Source of the DNA: Phycisphaerae bacterium
GTDB taxonomy: Bacteria > Planctomycetota > Phycisphaerae > UBA1845 > PWPN01
NCBI GenBank assembly: GCA_012729395.1
Contig: JAAYDF010000311.1
Location: forward strand, 1 to 32,661
DNA: 32,661 nt
Direction of reading: 5' to 3'
In this document: in pieces, positions 1-8,056 of the stretch
How the letters are laid out: each line of letters begins with the position of its first letter
Position numbering within the stretch: the stretch's first letter is position 1
Translations under genes and position numbers: made by a program
Notes under the pieces: model-generated
Database searches by the model: none
The model's input: only the letters and a program-made list of their open reading frames with translations
What the model was told of the DNA's origin: nothing

Positions 1-772
1 AGGTGACATATCCGTCGATCTGCTGGAGGCTGGCCAGGTCGACGGCGCCTCCGGTGGTGGCCACGACGCGCACGCGGTCCAGTCCGCCATATGTTCCCGA
101 CCCTCCGCGGAGCAGGGTGACGCCGGACAGGTCGATGAATCCGCCGTTGGTCGCGGAGATGGTCCGGGTGTGGGTGCCGTAGTGATCGGTGTAGCTGTCG
201 ACGGTGGACACAAATGGCAGATTGACGACCGCGTTGGATCCGCTGGCGGAGAGGAAAGCTGTGTTGTTCAAGGCGGAGTTGGTGGCCAGGTATGTGCCGC
301 TGGCGTTGAGGGTGATGTTGGCTGAGTCGGCGGGGTTCGCGGATGTATTGACCTCGAGCACCGCACGATCGCCGGAGAGTGTGCTGGCGACGTGGGCGGC
401 AGTGAGCGACCCGCTGGTGGCCTTGATCTTCCCCGCAATAGCGGCGCTGTCGTGAACGACGAGATTTCGCCCCTGGAGATTGACGGTGCTGCCTGCGGCC
501 AGGGAGAATCGCGTCACGCCGTTATTGCCGCCGGGGCCGTCAGGCACGTCGTAGTTGACGGTGACCCCGGCGCCGATGACCACGACGTACTCTTCCGTGA
601 GTGTGTTGATGGGGACGACGCCGATATCCCAGTTAGCGGGATCGTTGTAGCTGTTGTTCGCGGCGCCGCCGGTCCAGGTGGCGGTGGTCTGGGCGGACGT
701 ACCCGCGGCAACGGACGCGCACATCACCGCGGCACACAGCGCGCGGGTAATCCGCAGATGATTGGCTTGCAT
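1..772 (-). CDS. Secreted beta-strand-rich surface protein, 3' end outside window
   Basis: The minus strand is open from an ATG at 770-772 to the window edge, giving 257 codons with no stop, so the protein is cut at its C-terminus. It starts with a signal peptide (about 1-28: a short basic/polar start, a hydrophobic Ala/Val-rich core, then TSAQ). Next comes WTGGAANNSYNDPANW, the W-x-GG...N-Y-x-DPANW pattern seen at the start of many planctomycete and verrucomicrobial secreted beta-helix proteins. The rest is rich in Gly, Ala, Thr, Asn and Val with regular short strands and has no catalytic motif I can name. An AGAAGGGAGAG purine run about 8 nt upstream acts as ribosome binding site. The protein is probably exported and may carry a dockerin-like or sorting tail outside the window, which cannot be seen. 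It shares strand with the protease upstream (gap 207 nt), so co-transcription is possible. Confidence 0.8.
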   Translation of the reverse strand, partial: MQANHLRITRALCAAVMCASVAAGTSAQTTATWTGGAANNSYNDPANWDIGVVPINTLTEEYVVVIGAGVTVNYDVPDGPGGNNGVTRFSLAAGSTVNLQGRNLVVHDSAAIAGKIKATSGSLTAAHVASTLSGDRAVLEVNTSANPADSANITLNASGTYLATNSALNNTAFLSASGSNAVVNLPFVSTVDSYTDHYGTHTRTISATNGGFIDLSGVTLLRGGSGTYGGLDRVRVVATTGGAVDLASLQQIDGYVT

Positions 773-802
773 CTCTACTCTCTCCCTTCTTCTGTACGGC
801 CC

Positions 803-830
803 CGGTTCGCATGAACGCTCACGCGAACCG
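803..830. other. Inverted repeat in the gap between two secreted-protein genes
   Basis: CGGTTCGC (803-810) and GCGAACCG (823-830) form a perfect 8-bp stem with a 12-nt loop. It lies about 30 nt upstream of the start at 772 and about 150 nt after the stop of the protease gene. There is no T-run on either side, so a classic intrinsic terminator is unlikely; it could be a leader hairpin or an operator. I see nothing else in 773-979 beyond a small CCGGC/GCCGG stem at 943-956. Confidence 0.4.
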
Positions 831-979
831 TGAATGCCGTCCGCAGTCCCTTGGCCTCTCCCCTCGTTCTCATCCCCGGCATTGCCGGTTAGCAGCACCG
901 AGGCAAACATCCTTCACGTGGCTGCGAGCGCCGAACAGTCCACCGGCAGTCGCCGGCCGGCATTGTGCCCTCCGCTTGG

Positions 980-3900
980 TCATGGACATCCGCCCGAGAT
1001 GCTGTTGTTCAGGTTATTCCTGACCAGGACCAAGTCAAAGATATTGATTGCCCCGTCCGTGTTCGGGTCGTTGCGAAAGTTGCCCGCAGTCACGGGCTGG
1101 TTCAACTGATTGCGGATCGCGACCAGGTCGAAGATGTTGACTCTGTCGTCGCCGTTCGCGTCGCCGAGCAGGACGCCGAAGCACAGGGTGTCGGTCACAA
1201 GGTTGCTCTCATCCCCCTGCTGGCAGATGCCGGGAAACGCGATGCCCAGCATGGCGGCATTCGCGACCGACCGGATTCGTACCAGTAGTTCGTTGTCTCT
1301 GGCGGAAAGGCTTGTCACCAGGCCACTCGACAAGGCCACGTCGCCGACGTCGAGTCCGCCTACGCCCTGGATGTCCTGGTCGAAGGTCACCAGGATATCC
1401 GTGGGCCCGCCTGAGCGGTTTTCGACATTGTCCTGGAGGGATACATCGATCGGAAACTCGCCGGCCGTTGCGTGGTCCTTGCTCGAAACCGCGGCCTCGA
1501 TGATTGGTGGACTGACACCGCTCACGTAGCCCGTGTCGGGTAAGCTGAAGTCGCTGGCTCGGCTACCGCTGCCGTCTACCGCCGCCTTGACCCAGTAGTA
1601 GTAGGTCACGCCCGGCGCAGCCGAGGTATCGTCGTAGCTGGTGGGGGCCTGCCAGGGGCCCAACGCGGTTGCACTTGGGGAGTGATTGGTAATGTGCCGG
1701 TAAACTTGGTAACGGGCTGCTCCTGCCACGGAGGTCCAGGTGATGTTTACCATGGCGGCGTAGGCTCCGTCGGTAGCGGTCACGCTTTTGGGCGCGGCCA
1801 AGGCTCGCCAGCCGGCATCAACGTTGCTGAAGTCGCTGACATGGCTTCCGCTACTATCGACGGCTGCCTTGACCCAGTAGTAGTAGGTTGCGCCAGCGGT
1901 CACCGCGGCGTCGTTGTACGAGGTACCGGTCTGCCAATTGCCCAGTTCGGTCGCCGTACCAGGGTCGTTGGCAGTGTTGCGGTAGAGCTGATAATGCGTG
2001 GCGCCGGACGAACTGCCCCAGGATACGGCGATATAGGTGGAGGAGGTGCCATCGCTGGCGGAGATGGTGGCCGGCGGTGACAGGGCCCGCCATCCCCAGG
2101 CTGCAATGCCGAAACCGCTGGCCCGGCTGCCACTGCTGTCGATGGCAGCTTTGACCCAGTAGTAGTGCGTCAGGCCGGGCGTGGCCGTCGTGTCGTTGTA
2201 CGCGGTGCCCGTTTGCCAGGTTCCCATAGGCGTGGCGCTGCCGGAGTCGCCCGTAGTACTGCGGTAGACCTGATAGTGGCTGGCGCCGCTTGAGCTGTTC
2301 CAGGTCAGGGCGACGTGGCTGGTGTAGGTGCCTTCGGTTGCGGTGAGTCCGGTCGGCGGCGATAGGGTGCGGTACCCGGAGGTCATGTTGCTGAAGGCGC
2401 TCGCTCGGTAGCCGGCACTGCTCAGGGCCGCCTTCACCCAGTAGTAGTAGGTTACTCCTGGTGTAGCACCGGTGTCGTCATAGCTGCCGGTTGTGATCCA
2501 CCCGCTGATCAGCGACGCGGTGGCGGATTCATTCGTCGTGCTGCGGTAGACCCCGTAATGTGTGGCATAGGGGTTGGTCCCCCAGATGACTCGAAACCAG
2601 CTCGTGCTGCCGAAGCCGGACACACTTGTCGGCGGGGTGAGGCCTCGCCAGCCGCTGTTGTAGCTGCTGAGGTCGCTGGCTCGCGTGCCCGACGAGTCAA
2701 TCGCGGCTTTAACCCAGTAGTAGTAGGTGGTTCCTGGTGTTGCCATGGTATCGTTGTACGTCGTACCAGGCTGCCAGGATCCCAGGGCGATCGCGCTGCC
2801 GGGGTCGCTCGTAGTATGACGGTATACCCGGTAGTGAGTGGCGCCGGTGGCGCTGTTCCACTGGACAGAAACCCAGTTGGTCTCGCTCCCATCACTGGCG
2901 GACAAGCCGGTCGGAGGCGACAGCGTGCGGTACCCGGTGTCTGCGGTACTGAAGGCATCGTTGCCGCAGAGATTCCTGGCCTTGGCCCAGTAGTAGTAGA
3001 AAGTGCCGGGCGATGCGCTGCTGTCATTGTAGGTTGTCGCGGTTTGCCAGCTCCCCAGGGCTGTCGCACTGCCCGTGCTGTTGGTTGTGTTACGGTAGAC
3101 ACGGTAGTCAGATGCTCCTTCGGCACCGTTCCAGGTGACTTGAACATAGCTGGTCGATGTGCCGTCGGTGGCCGAGACTCCGGTTGGAGCGGGTTGGCTG
3201 GGGCAGGTCACGGTGATCGGGGCGGCGTCCCATCCGGACGTCGCGTTGTTGCCTGTGTTGCCGTCGGTGGCGTCGTCGTAGATCACGCCGAGCCAGTAGT
3301 TGCCCGCCGTCGTGTTCGCGGGGATGGTCACCATCCCCATGTTCACCCGCACGGAACTCATCGCCCCGAAGTCCCAGGTATAACTCTGCGTGCTCACGAG
3401 GGTGTCTGACGAAGTGATGGCATCGTCGCTCGACAGATACACGCGCAACGTGCAGTTGATGCTGGAGGGGTTGTTGTTCGTGGGGTTGTAGGCCAGATGG
3501 TTGAGCAGCGTGGTTTGGCTGCCGGCAGCGATCGTGGCCGGCTCGGCGTTGCAGTCGAGAGCCTGCAGGTCGAATGCCGTGCCCCGGCTGGTGGGGATGA
3601 AGTCGTTGTTCAGGTAATCGACCCAGCCCTCCCACATCTTACAGTAGTAGGTGACGGTAGCGCGGTCGCTGGTTGAGGCGACGGCGTGAACGTACCGGCT
3701 GCCTTCGGTCAGGAAATAGGCCCCGCTGCCGCTCATGCCGCCCCAGCCGGCGTTGAAGCACCCGCCGGTGGTATCGAGCTGCAACTGCTGGTCTGGGCAA
3801 GAGTCGAAGTAGCCGGACCAGAGGTACAAATCCCTCCCGGTGTGCAAACCTCCGCCGCAGTTCTCGGCAGGCCAACTGGCGTTGCGGTAGTACCGTGAGG

Positions 3901-4762
3901 TCGTCGTCGCACACTCCTCGCTGTTGTCGGCGTACAAGCCGTACCACCCGGTCAGCCCGCCCACCGCCCGTGTGATCCGAACCGCGCCCACGTCGCCGTC
4001 GGTATTGCCGTCATTAACCCAGGCGGTCGTGGAAGCCAGGCCTCCAGTGGTCGTGTGTCCGTACCCGTAATGTTGGACGGTGGTCGGGGGCGGATTGAAC
4101 TGGCCGCCAACGCCATCCCAGCCGGGGTATGCCCAGACATCTGTGGCCCAGTCATAGGTCTCGATGCCGTTGGGGGCATGAGCATAGATGCAGTGCCCTG
4201 CCGTAAGCAGGGTTTCGGCATCGACCATGCTGGCTGAGCAGGTTGCGAAGTAGACTTGGCTGTTCTGAGCGACGAAGCGCATGACCAGCTTGCAGTTCGT
4301 CCGCCAGGGATGGACGGCGACATCGGAAACAACGACCATGTCGTTGAAGGATTCCATCATCTCTGGAAACCCTTCGCTTCCATCGGCGCCGCTGTAATCC
4401 TGCGTTACCGACGGAATGCCTGATGTGGACTCATCGAGGGGCACCAGATAGGTCTCGCCGGTCTGAGGATCATGGGCAACGACGGTTTGCGGCCCGGTTG
4501 CTGCGCCGCCTTCCTGGATGTCAGGCATGGGCATGGGAGGAATCAAGTCGAAGGGCGGGTGCGCGGGGCCCTTGATATTTTCCTGCTCCGTGTTTTCCTG
4601 CGGGGCGGGCGGTGGTGCGGACTTGTCTTCGATGGCCTGGACCGTTGGGGCCGGTCCAGGGGGTGCTCCTTGTCCCAAAGCAGCGCTGCCGAGCAAGAGG
4701 CTCGGGACCAAGAAGGTCACTACGCGTAAGCGGACCGCAGCAGTGCGTGGTGAGGTCGGCAT
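980..4762 (-). CDS. Secreted trypsin-like serine protease with CARDB-like, six FN3-like and dockerin-like domains
   Basis: 1260 residues. Signal peptide about 1-31 (Arg-rich start, hydrophobic TFLVPSLLLGSAAL), then a Pro/Gln/Glu-rich linker to about 100. Residues about 145-385 are a chymotrypsin-fold (S1/V8-like) protease: LLTAGHC holds His190, DGDVGAVRI holds Asp257, and GMSGSGAYF holds Ser344. Many Cys pairs suggest disulfides. About 398-520 resembles a CARDB-type domain. About 523-1080 contains six FN3-like repeats of about 94 residues, each with a VYR(S/N/H) strand and a YYYWVKAA strand. A dockerin-like pair of EF-hand loops (about 1196-1257: GDANGDDRVNIFDL and NDPNTDGAINIFDL) closes the protein, which ends in Cys-Pro. 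The ATG is preceded by AGGAGG (4774-4779) at good spacing. Likely an extracellular or surface-held endopeptidase; substrate unknown. Confidence 0.9.
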   Translation of the reverse strand: MPTSPRTAAVRLRVVTFLVPSLLLGSAALGQGAPPGPAPTVQAIEDKSAPPPAPQENTEQENIKGPAHPPFDLIPPMPMPDIQEGGAATGPQTVVAHDPQTGETYLVPLDESTSGIPSVTQDYSGADGSEGFPEMMESFNDMVVVSDVAVHPWRTNCKLVMRFVAQNSQVYFATCSASMVDAETLLTAGHCIYAHAPNGIETYDWATDVWAYPGWDGVGGQFNPPPTTVQHYGYGHTTTGGLASTTAWVNDGNTDGDVGAVRITRAVGGLTGWYGLYADNSEECATTTSRYYRNASWPAENCGGGLHTGRDLYLWSGYFDSCPDQQLQLDTTGGCFNAGWGGMSGSGAYFLTEGSRYVHAVASTSDRATVTYYCKMWEGWVDYLNNDFIPTSRGTAFDLQALDCNAEPATIAAGSQTTLLNHLAYNPTNNNPSSINCTLRVYLSSDDAITSSDTLVSTQSYTWDFGAMSSVRVNMGMVTIPANTTAGNYWLGVIYDDATDGNTGNNATSGWDAAPITVTCPSQPAPTGVSATDGTSTSYVQVTWNGAEGASDYRVYRNTTNSTGSATALGSWQTATTYNDSSASPGTFYYYWAKARNLCGNDAFSTADTGYRTLSPPTGLSASDGSETNWVSVQWNSATGATHYRVYRHTTSDPGSAIALGSWQPGTTYNDTMATPGTTYYYWVKAAIDSSGTRASDLSSYNSGWRGLTPPTSVSGFGSTSWFRVIWGTNPYATHYGVYRSTTNESATASLISGWITTGSYDDTGATPGVTYYYWVKAALSSAGYRASAFSNMTSGYRTLSPPTGLTATEGTYTSHVALTWNSSSGASHYQVYRSTTGDSGSATPMGTWQTGTAYNDTTATPGLTHYYWVKAAIDSSGSRASGFGIAAWGWRALSPPATISASDGTSSTYIAVSWGSSSGATHYQLYRNTANDPGTATELGNWQTGTSYNDAAVTAGATYYYWVKAAVDSSGSHVSDFSNVDAGWRALAAPKSVTATDGAYAAMVNITWTSVAGAARYQVYRHITNHSPSATALGPWQAPTSYDDTSAAPGVTYYYWVKAAVDGSGSRASDFSLPDTGYVSGVSPPIIEAAVSSKDHATAGEFPIDVSLQDNVENRSGGPTDILVTFDQDIQGVGGLDVGDVALSSGLVTSLSARDNELLVRIRSVANAAMLGIAFPGICQQGDESNLVTDTLCFGVLLGDANGDDRVNIFDLVAIRNQLNQPVTAGNFRNDPNTDGAINIFDLVLVRNNLNNSISGGCP
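1530..3190 (-). repeat. Six tandem FN3-encoding repeats, mostly 282-bp period
   Basis: Within the protease gene the marker CCCAGTAGTAG (antisense of the Tyr-Tyr-Tyr-Trp strand) occurs at 1591, 1873, 2155, 2437, 2713 and 2986. The spacing is therefore exactly 282 bp for the four units nearest the 3' end, and 276 and 273 bp further upstream. The near-constant period and conserved codons indicate expansion by tandem duplication, most recently toward the C-terminus of the protein. Confidence 0.85.
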
Positions 4763-4958
4763 GGCGTGTGAATCCTCCTGTACGAAGTTCGGGTGGCGCT
4801 GTGTGACGGCAGTGGGGAGGTGGTACTGCGCCTGCCGTCAGTGTGATGGTGATCCTGCGATGGGAGACTACGCTTCCAACGAGGAGTCCGGTCTCTCGGT
4901 GCATGGCCATTCAACGTGTTCATGGGCCGATGCGTCCTGGTTGAGTGATGAAATGATC

Positions 4959-5002
4959 CAGCTCGGTAGCCGAGTTGAGCTGGGCTTCCGATAAGGATTA
5001 TA
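4959..5002 (-). promoter_or_regulatory. Candidate -10 box and leader hairpin for the protease gene
   Basis: Read on the minus strand, a perfect TATAAT lies at 5002-4997, in an AT-richer patch of otherwise GC-rich DNA. No good -35 is visible at 17 nt. Just downstream (4959-4982) is a nested inverted repeat: CAGCTC/GAGCTG enclosing CTCGG-TAG-CCGAG. If the -10 is real, the transcript has an untranslated leader of about 230 nt starting with this hairpin. I see nothing else of note in 4763-4958. Confidence 0.35.
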
Positions 5003-5142
5003 CAGCGCCGGGTCGCAAGGCGCCAGGTTATTCTACAACTTTTGTACTGAATTTCGAACGATCGCCGCTTGGTGTGCACCCACGGCGATCATGCCCGACT
5101 CAGAAGCCGCGGACGACGTGCCGCAACCCAATAGGGAGCACT

Positions 5143-5313
5143 GTGACAAAAAAGGCCGTTGTCCGGCAGCAGTGTGCGACCTGTGGTGGTCACTGTGGCC
5201 TGGCAATCGTGTGTGACTGGATCTGCCTTGGCTTACGCTGCTTGCCTGGACTTCAGTCGGAGCGGAAGGCAAGCCTTCGCGGAGGCCGTGGATGCGTGTT
5301 CACGCGGCGTTGA
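5143..5313 (+). other. Doubtful 56-codon ORF with a CxxCxxxC motif
   Basis: A GTG start preceded by AGGGAGC opens a 56-codon frame whose first 25 residues include CATCGGHCGL. The spacing C-x2-C-x3-C resembles the N-terminal iron-sulfur motif of molybdopterin oxidoreductases. After that the frame reads into low-complexity Arg/Gly codons at the edge of the repeat mosaic and stops. It could be a chance ORF, a small metal-binding peptide, or the stub of a larger gene truncated by repeat insertion. Nothing downstream continues the family in any frame I could recognise. Confidence 0.2.
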
Positions 5314-5341
5314 TGCCTCGCCAGAGCGATTCCGACGCATG

Positions 5342-5443
5342 GTAGCGGTCGCTCCTCCGCCAAGGCCTGCGCGCCGTAGCGGTCGCCCCTCCACCAAGGC
5401 CTGTCCGCCGTAGCAGTCGCCCCTTGCGAGCCCGATAGCGCAA
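5342..5443. repeat. 34-bp tandem repeat, three units
   Basis: Units begin at 5342, 5376 and 5410 with GTAGCGGTCGC / GTAGCGGTCGC / GTAGCAGTCGC. The first two units differ at only a few positions; the third keeps the first half and then diverges into the GAGCCCG...GCGAGCGAC family. Confidence 0.75.
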
Positions 5444-5553
5444 GCGACGGCCACCTCCACGAGCCCGGAGCGCGAGCGACGGCTACCCCTACGAGCCCGG
5501 AGCGCGAGCGACGGGGGCAGGGGAGCGCCAGCGACAGGATCAACCCCCAGGGA

Positions 5554-5634
5554 ACCGTTTCTGCCCGGCGAGCGATGAAGGGATGTGCGGTATGGTCACG
5601 CCTCCCACCCCGCGCTGGCGCTTGGGGCTCGTAG
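5554..5634. repeat. 81-bp direct repeat, copy 1
   Basis: Matches 5707-5787 at 78 of 81 positions (three transitions). It begins ACCGTTTCTGCCCGG and ends GGGGCTCGTAG. Copy 2 runs directly into the 22-bp array, while copy 1 runs into one degenerate 22-bp-like unit, suggesting that the block and the array duplicated together. Confidence 0.85.
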
Positions 5635-5706
5635 CTTGCGCCTGGAACTCGTAGACGACACGGAAATGCGAGACTGCCCAGCATGATAGTCCCGCATTTC
5701 ACCAGG

Positions 5707-5787
5707 ACCGTTTCTGCCCGGCGAGCGATGAAGGGATACGCGGCATGGTCACGCCTCCCACCCCGCGCTGGCGCTTGGGGCTCGTAG
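5707..5787. repeat. 81-bp direct repeat, copy 2
   Basis: Partner of 5554-5634; the copies start 153 bp apart. Its last bases form the first unit of the 22-bp array. Confidence 0.85.
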
Positions 5788-5898
5788 GCTGCGCGCCTGG
5801 GGCTCGTAGCTTGCGCGCCTGGGGCTCGTAGTCTGCGCGCCTGGGGCTCGTGACTTGCGTGCTTGGGGCTCGTGGCTTGCGCGCTTGGTGCTCGTGGA
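5768..5898. repeat. 22-bp tandem repeat, six units
   Basis: The core CTCGT recurs at 5781, 5803, 5825, 5847, 5869 and 5891, an exact 22-bp period. The unit is close to GCGCGCCTGGGGCTCGTAGCTT. Units are adjacent without spacers, so this is not a CRISPR. Confidence 0.85.
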
Positions 5899-5916
5899 CG
5901 ACGCAGCAAGACGGAC

Positions 5917-6018
5917 TACCGTGACGCACGGGTGGTCAATCGGTCCCGCCTACCATGACGCACGGGCAGTCAACCGGTCCCGCCTACCATGACGCGCGGG
6001 CGGTCCACCGATCCCGTG
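5917..6018. repeat. 34-bp tandem repeat, three units (second family)
   Basis: Units begin at 5917, 5951 and 5985 with TACC(G/A)TGACGC(A/G)CGGG and end in GGTCCCGCC or close variants. The period equals that of the array at 5342-5443 but the sequence is unrelated. Confidence 0.85.
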
Positions 6019-6039
6019 GCTGGAGTCGGCGCTTCTGGT

Positions 6040-6060
6040 AGAACCGGTTCTTTTAACCGG
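6040..6060 (-). other. Palindrome and stem-loop at the tadC stop
   Basis: CCGGTT (6044-6049) and AACCGG (6055-6060) pair around CTTTT; on the minus strand the tadC stop codon (6053-6055) lies at the edge of this loop. The overlapping AGAACCGGTTCT (6040-6051) is a perfect 12-bp palindrome. No U-run follows on the transcript. This is the end of the Tad locus, so it may help to terminate or protect the message. Confidence 0.45.
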
Positions 6061-7006
6061 CGCTGAGGGCACCGCCGCTGCCGAGGGTCTTGATCAACTG
6101 GAGGGCGGCCGGTCCGACGAGCACCACGAAGATCGACGGGAAGATGAAGAGGATCAGCGGCAGCATGAGCTTGACCGTGGTCTTCTGGGCTCGTTCCTCG
6201 GCCTTGAGACGGCGCTTGACCCTCAGGGTGTCGGACTGGGTGCGAAGGGCCTTGGCGACGCTGGTGCCGAAGCGTTCGGCCTGGGTGATGACCGCGACCA
6301 TCGCTCGCATCTCGGCGACGCCGCTGCGTTTGGCCATGTGTTCGAGCGATTCGCTACGCGGCACACCCATTTGCGTTTCGAGCGTGGCGATCTGCATTTC
6401 CTCGCTCAGCTCGGGATGGACGTTACTCATCTCGTCGCTGACTCGTTGGAGTCCCGCGTCGAGGGCCAGGCCTGACTCGACGGACACAACGAGGAGGTCG
6501 AGCGAGTCGGGCAGGCCGTTGCGGATCTTCTCGGACCGCTGGCTGCGGGCGATCCAGAGCCAGACGTTAGGCATGAGGAAACCGAGCCCGCCGGCCGTGG
6601 CGACCATACCGAACAACTGCTTGGCTTCGTATCCTCCGCCCCATGCGACGATGAGTGTGAGGACGGTCAGCACGCCGCCGACGATGGTCTTGCTGGCCAG
6701 GAAGTAGCGGGTCGCGGATTCGTGTCGGTAGCCGGCCTGGGCGAGTTTCTCGCGGAGCGTGGACATTTCTTCGTCGCTGCGGGGCATGACCGGCTTCATC
6801 GCATAGGGTGCGACCTTCTCCATGACGTGGCGGGCGGTGGAGGTTTTTTTGGCCTCCTGGGCCGCGCGTTCGCCCGCGAGCGGCGTCCGGCCGGACATTC
6901 GTCGCAGCACCTTGTCCTGCTCCTCTCGCCGGTCGGGGAGGAAGCTGTAGATGATCATCGCGGCGCTGATCACGACGAGAACGACTAAGATCACGAGTTG
7001 TGTCAT
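6053..7006 (-). CDS. tadC: Tad pilus inner-membrane platform protein TadC
   Basis: 317 residues, usual size for the family. An N-terminal membrane segment (about 4-22) is followed by a cytoplasmic region, two central hydrophobic segments (about 105-155), the GspF/T2SSF domain (about 165-300) with GLPDSLDLLVVSVESGLALD, and a C-terminal hydrophobic segment (about 277-303). The GLPDSLDLL...G.sL..AL pattern is typical of TadC. Together with TadB it forms the membrane platform that the CpaF ATPase drives to assemble Flp pilin. Only 3 nt separate it from the tadB stop, and its ribosome binding site (AAGGTG) lies in the last tadB codons, which implies translational coupling. It is the last gene of the locus. 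Confidence 0.93.
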   Translation of the reverse strand: MTQLVILVVLVVISAAMIIYSFLPDRREEQDKVLRRMSGRTPLAGERAAQEAKKTSTARHVMEKVAPYAMKPVMPRSDEEMSTLREKLAQAGYRHESATRYFLASKTIVGGVLTVLTLIVAWGGGYEAKQLFGMVATAGGLGFLMPNVWLWIARSQRSEKIRNGLPDSLDLLVVSVESGLALDAGLQRVSDEMSNVHPELSEEMQIATLETQMGVPRSESLEHMAKRSGVAEMRAMVAVITQAERFGTSVAKALRTQSDTLRVKRRLKAEERAQKTTVKLMLPLILFIFPSIFVVLVGPAALQLIKTLGSGGALSAG

Positions 7007-7009
7007 GGC

Positions 7010-7978
7010 TTACACCTTGATATTCACGATCTTCTTGATCATGGCCATACCCATCAGGTCCATTCCGATGGCGATCCCGAGCATGGTTCGCCCGCTGGGG
7101 GTATCGATGAGCACGCGGGCGTACTCGGGGTTCACGAAGAGGCAAGCGAAGAAAACGACGACCGGCAGTGCGAGGAGCACCCACCCGGACAATCGTCCTT
7201 CGGCGGTAAGGGCCTGCACGGTACCCAGGAGCTGGATGCGATCACGGATGACCTTGCCGATTTTATCGAGGACTTCGGCGAGGTCGCCGCCGGTTTGCCG
7301 CTGGATAAGCACGGCCGTGACGAAGAACCGGACGTCCATCTGGTCGACGCGGTTGGCCATATTGAGCAGGGCCTCCTCGATTTTGATGCCGAGGTTCTGC
7401 TCATGGAAGACGCGGGAGAATTCCTTGGCGATGGGTTCGGGCATCTGCTGGCTGACGAGCTGGATGGCTCCACCGAGTGCGTGCCCGGCACGGAGGGCCT
7501 GGCCGAGCAGATCGAAGACGTCGGGCAGTTGCTCGACGAGGGTGCGGATCCGTTTCTTGCGTTTGCGGATCAGCCACAGCAGTGGCAGGGCGATGGTGGC
7601 GGCCGCGGCGGCGACGGCGCTGACCGGGCTGACCTGCAGGAAGAGGAGCAGGGCCCCGACGAACAGACTGAGTGCGGAGATATTGACCAGCATGCGTGCC
7701 GCGGACCAGTCGACGTCGGCCTGATCGAGGATATGCTGAAGCTTGGTGACGACGCTGAGTCGGGAGACGACTCCGTCGAGCAGGCCACTCTGCATGTCCG
7801 AGGCCCGGCGGCGGAGCAGCGAGTCCTTGACCTCCTGATCTCGCGAGCGAGATCGGTTTTCGGTCAGCCGGTCGACGACCTTCCTCTGCTTGGCGCTGCG
7901 CAGGTCCATGATGACCTGAAACAGACCCCATGCCAGCAGCATGGCGCCCATTAAGGGCAGGAGAATCAGAGTTATCAT
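7010..7978 (-). CDS. tadB: Tad pilus inner-membrane platform protein TadB
   Basis: 322 residues from the ATG at 7976-7978. A GTG two codons upstream is in frame, but GGGGTGA sits 9 nt from the ATG and only 3 nt from the GTG, so the ATG is preferred. Layout: an N-terminal membrane segment, a charged cytoplasmic stretch, two adjacent hydrophobic segments in the middle, a T2SSF domain with LPDVFDLLGQALRAGHALGG, and two hydrophobic segments at the C-terminus. The LP-D-x-L...A.R.G.sL..A motif and its place between the ATPase gene and tadC identify TadB. It pairs with TadC to form the inner-membrane platform of the Flp pilus machine. Confidence 0.93.
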   Translation of the reverse strand: MITLILLPLMGAMLLAWGLFQVIMDLRSAKQRKVVDRLTENRSRSRDQEVKDSLLRRRASDMQSGLLDGVVSRLSVVTKLQHILDQADVDWSAARMLVNISALSLFVGALLLFLQVSPVSAVAAAAATIALPLLWLIRKRKKRIRTLVEQLPDVFDLLGQALRAGHALGGAIQLVSQQMPEPIAKEFSRVFHEQNLGIKIEEALLNMANRVDQMDVRFFVTAVLIQRQTGGDLAEVLDKIGKVIRDRIQLLGTVQALTAEGRLSGWVLLALPVVVFFACLFVNPEYARVLIDTPSGRTMLGIAIGMDLMGMAMIKKIVNIKV

Positions 7979-8004
7979 TTGCACGGCTCACCCCGCATTC
8001 GTAC

Positions 8005-8032
8005 GAGCGGCGGCGCTGCGTCGCCGCGGCTC
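8005..8032 (-). other. Stem-loop in the cpaF-tadB gap
   Basis: GAGC-G-GCGGCG pairs with CGCCGC-G-GCTC around CTGCGT: ten pairs with one G-G mismatch. It lies about 25 nt after the cpaF stop and about 26 nt before the tadB start. There is no U-run, so read-through is likely. Confidence 0.5.
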
Positions 8033-8056
8033 ATAGAGTCTGTTGTGCTATGTGGG

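Larger units (their letters stand above)
5230..6018. repeat. Intergenic repeat mosaic
   Basis: This stretch has no convincing gene and is almost entirely short repeats of several kinds placed end to end: a 34-bp array (5342-5443), copies of GAGCCCGGAGCGCGAGCGAC (about 5430-5520), two 81-bp direct repeats (5554-5634 and 5707-5787), a 22-bp array (about 5768-5898) and a second 34-bp array (5917-6018). On the minus strand parts of it read as TSPKRQRG and YEPQA phrases, which I know from spurious ORFs in planctomycete genomes. ORFs through it are therefore likely non-coding. It separates the Tad locus from the secreted protease gene. Confidence 0.8.

Noticed and set aside
5253-5909. 218-codon minus-strand ORF in the repeat mosaic
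   Set aside because: It consists of translated repeats (TSPKRQ-like and YEPQA phrases) with no ribosome binding site of note; better explained as non-coding repeat DNA.
5342-6018. CRISPR array
   Set aside because: The units are directly adjacent with no unique spacers, several unrelated families are mixed, and no cas gene is present.
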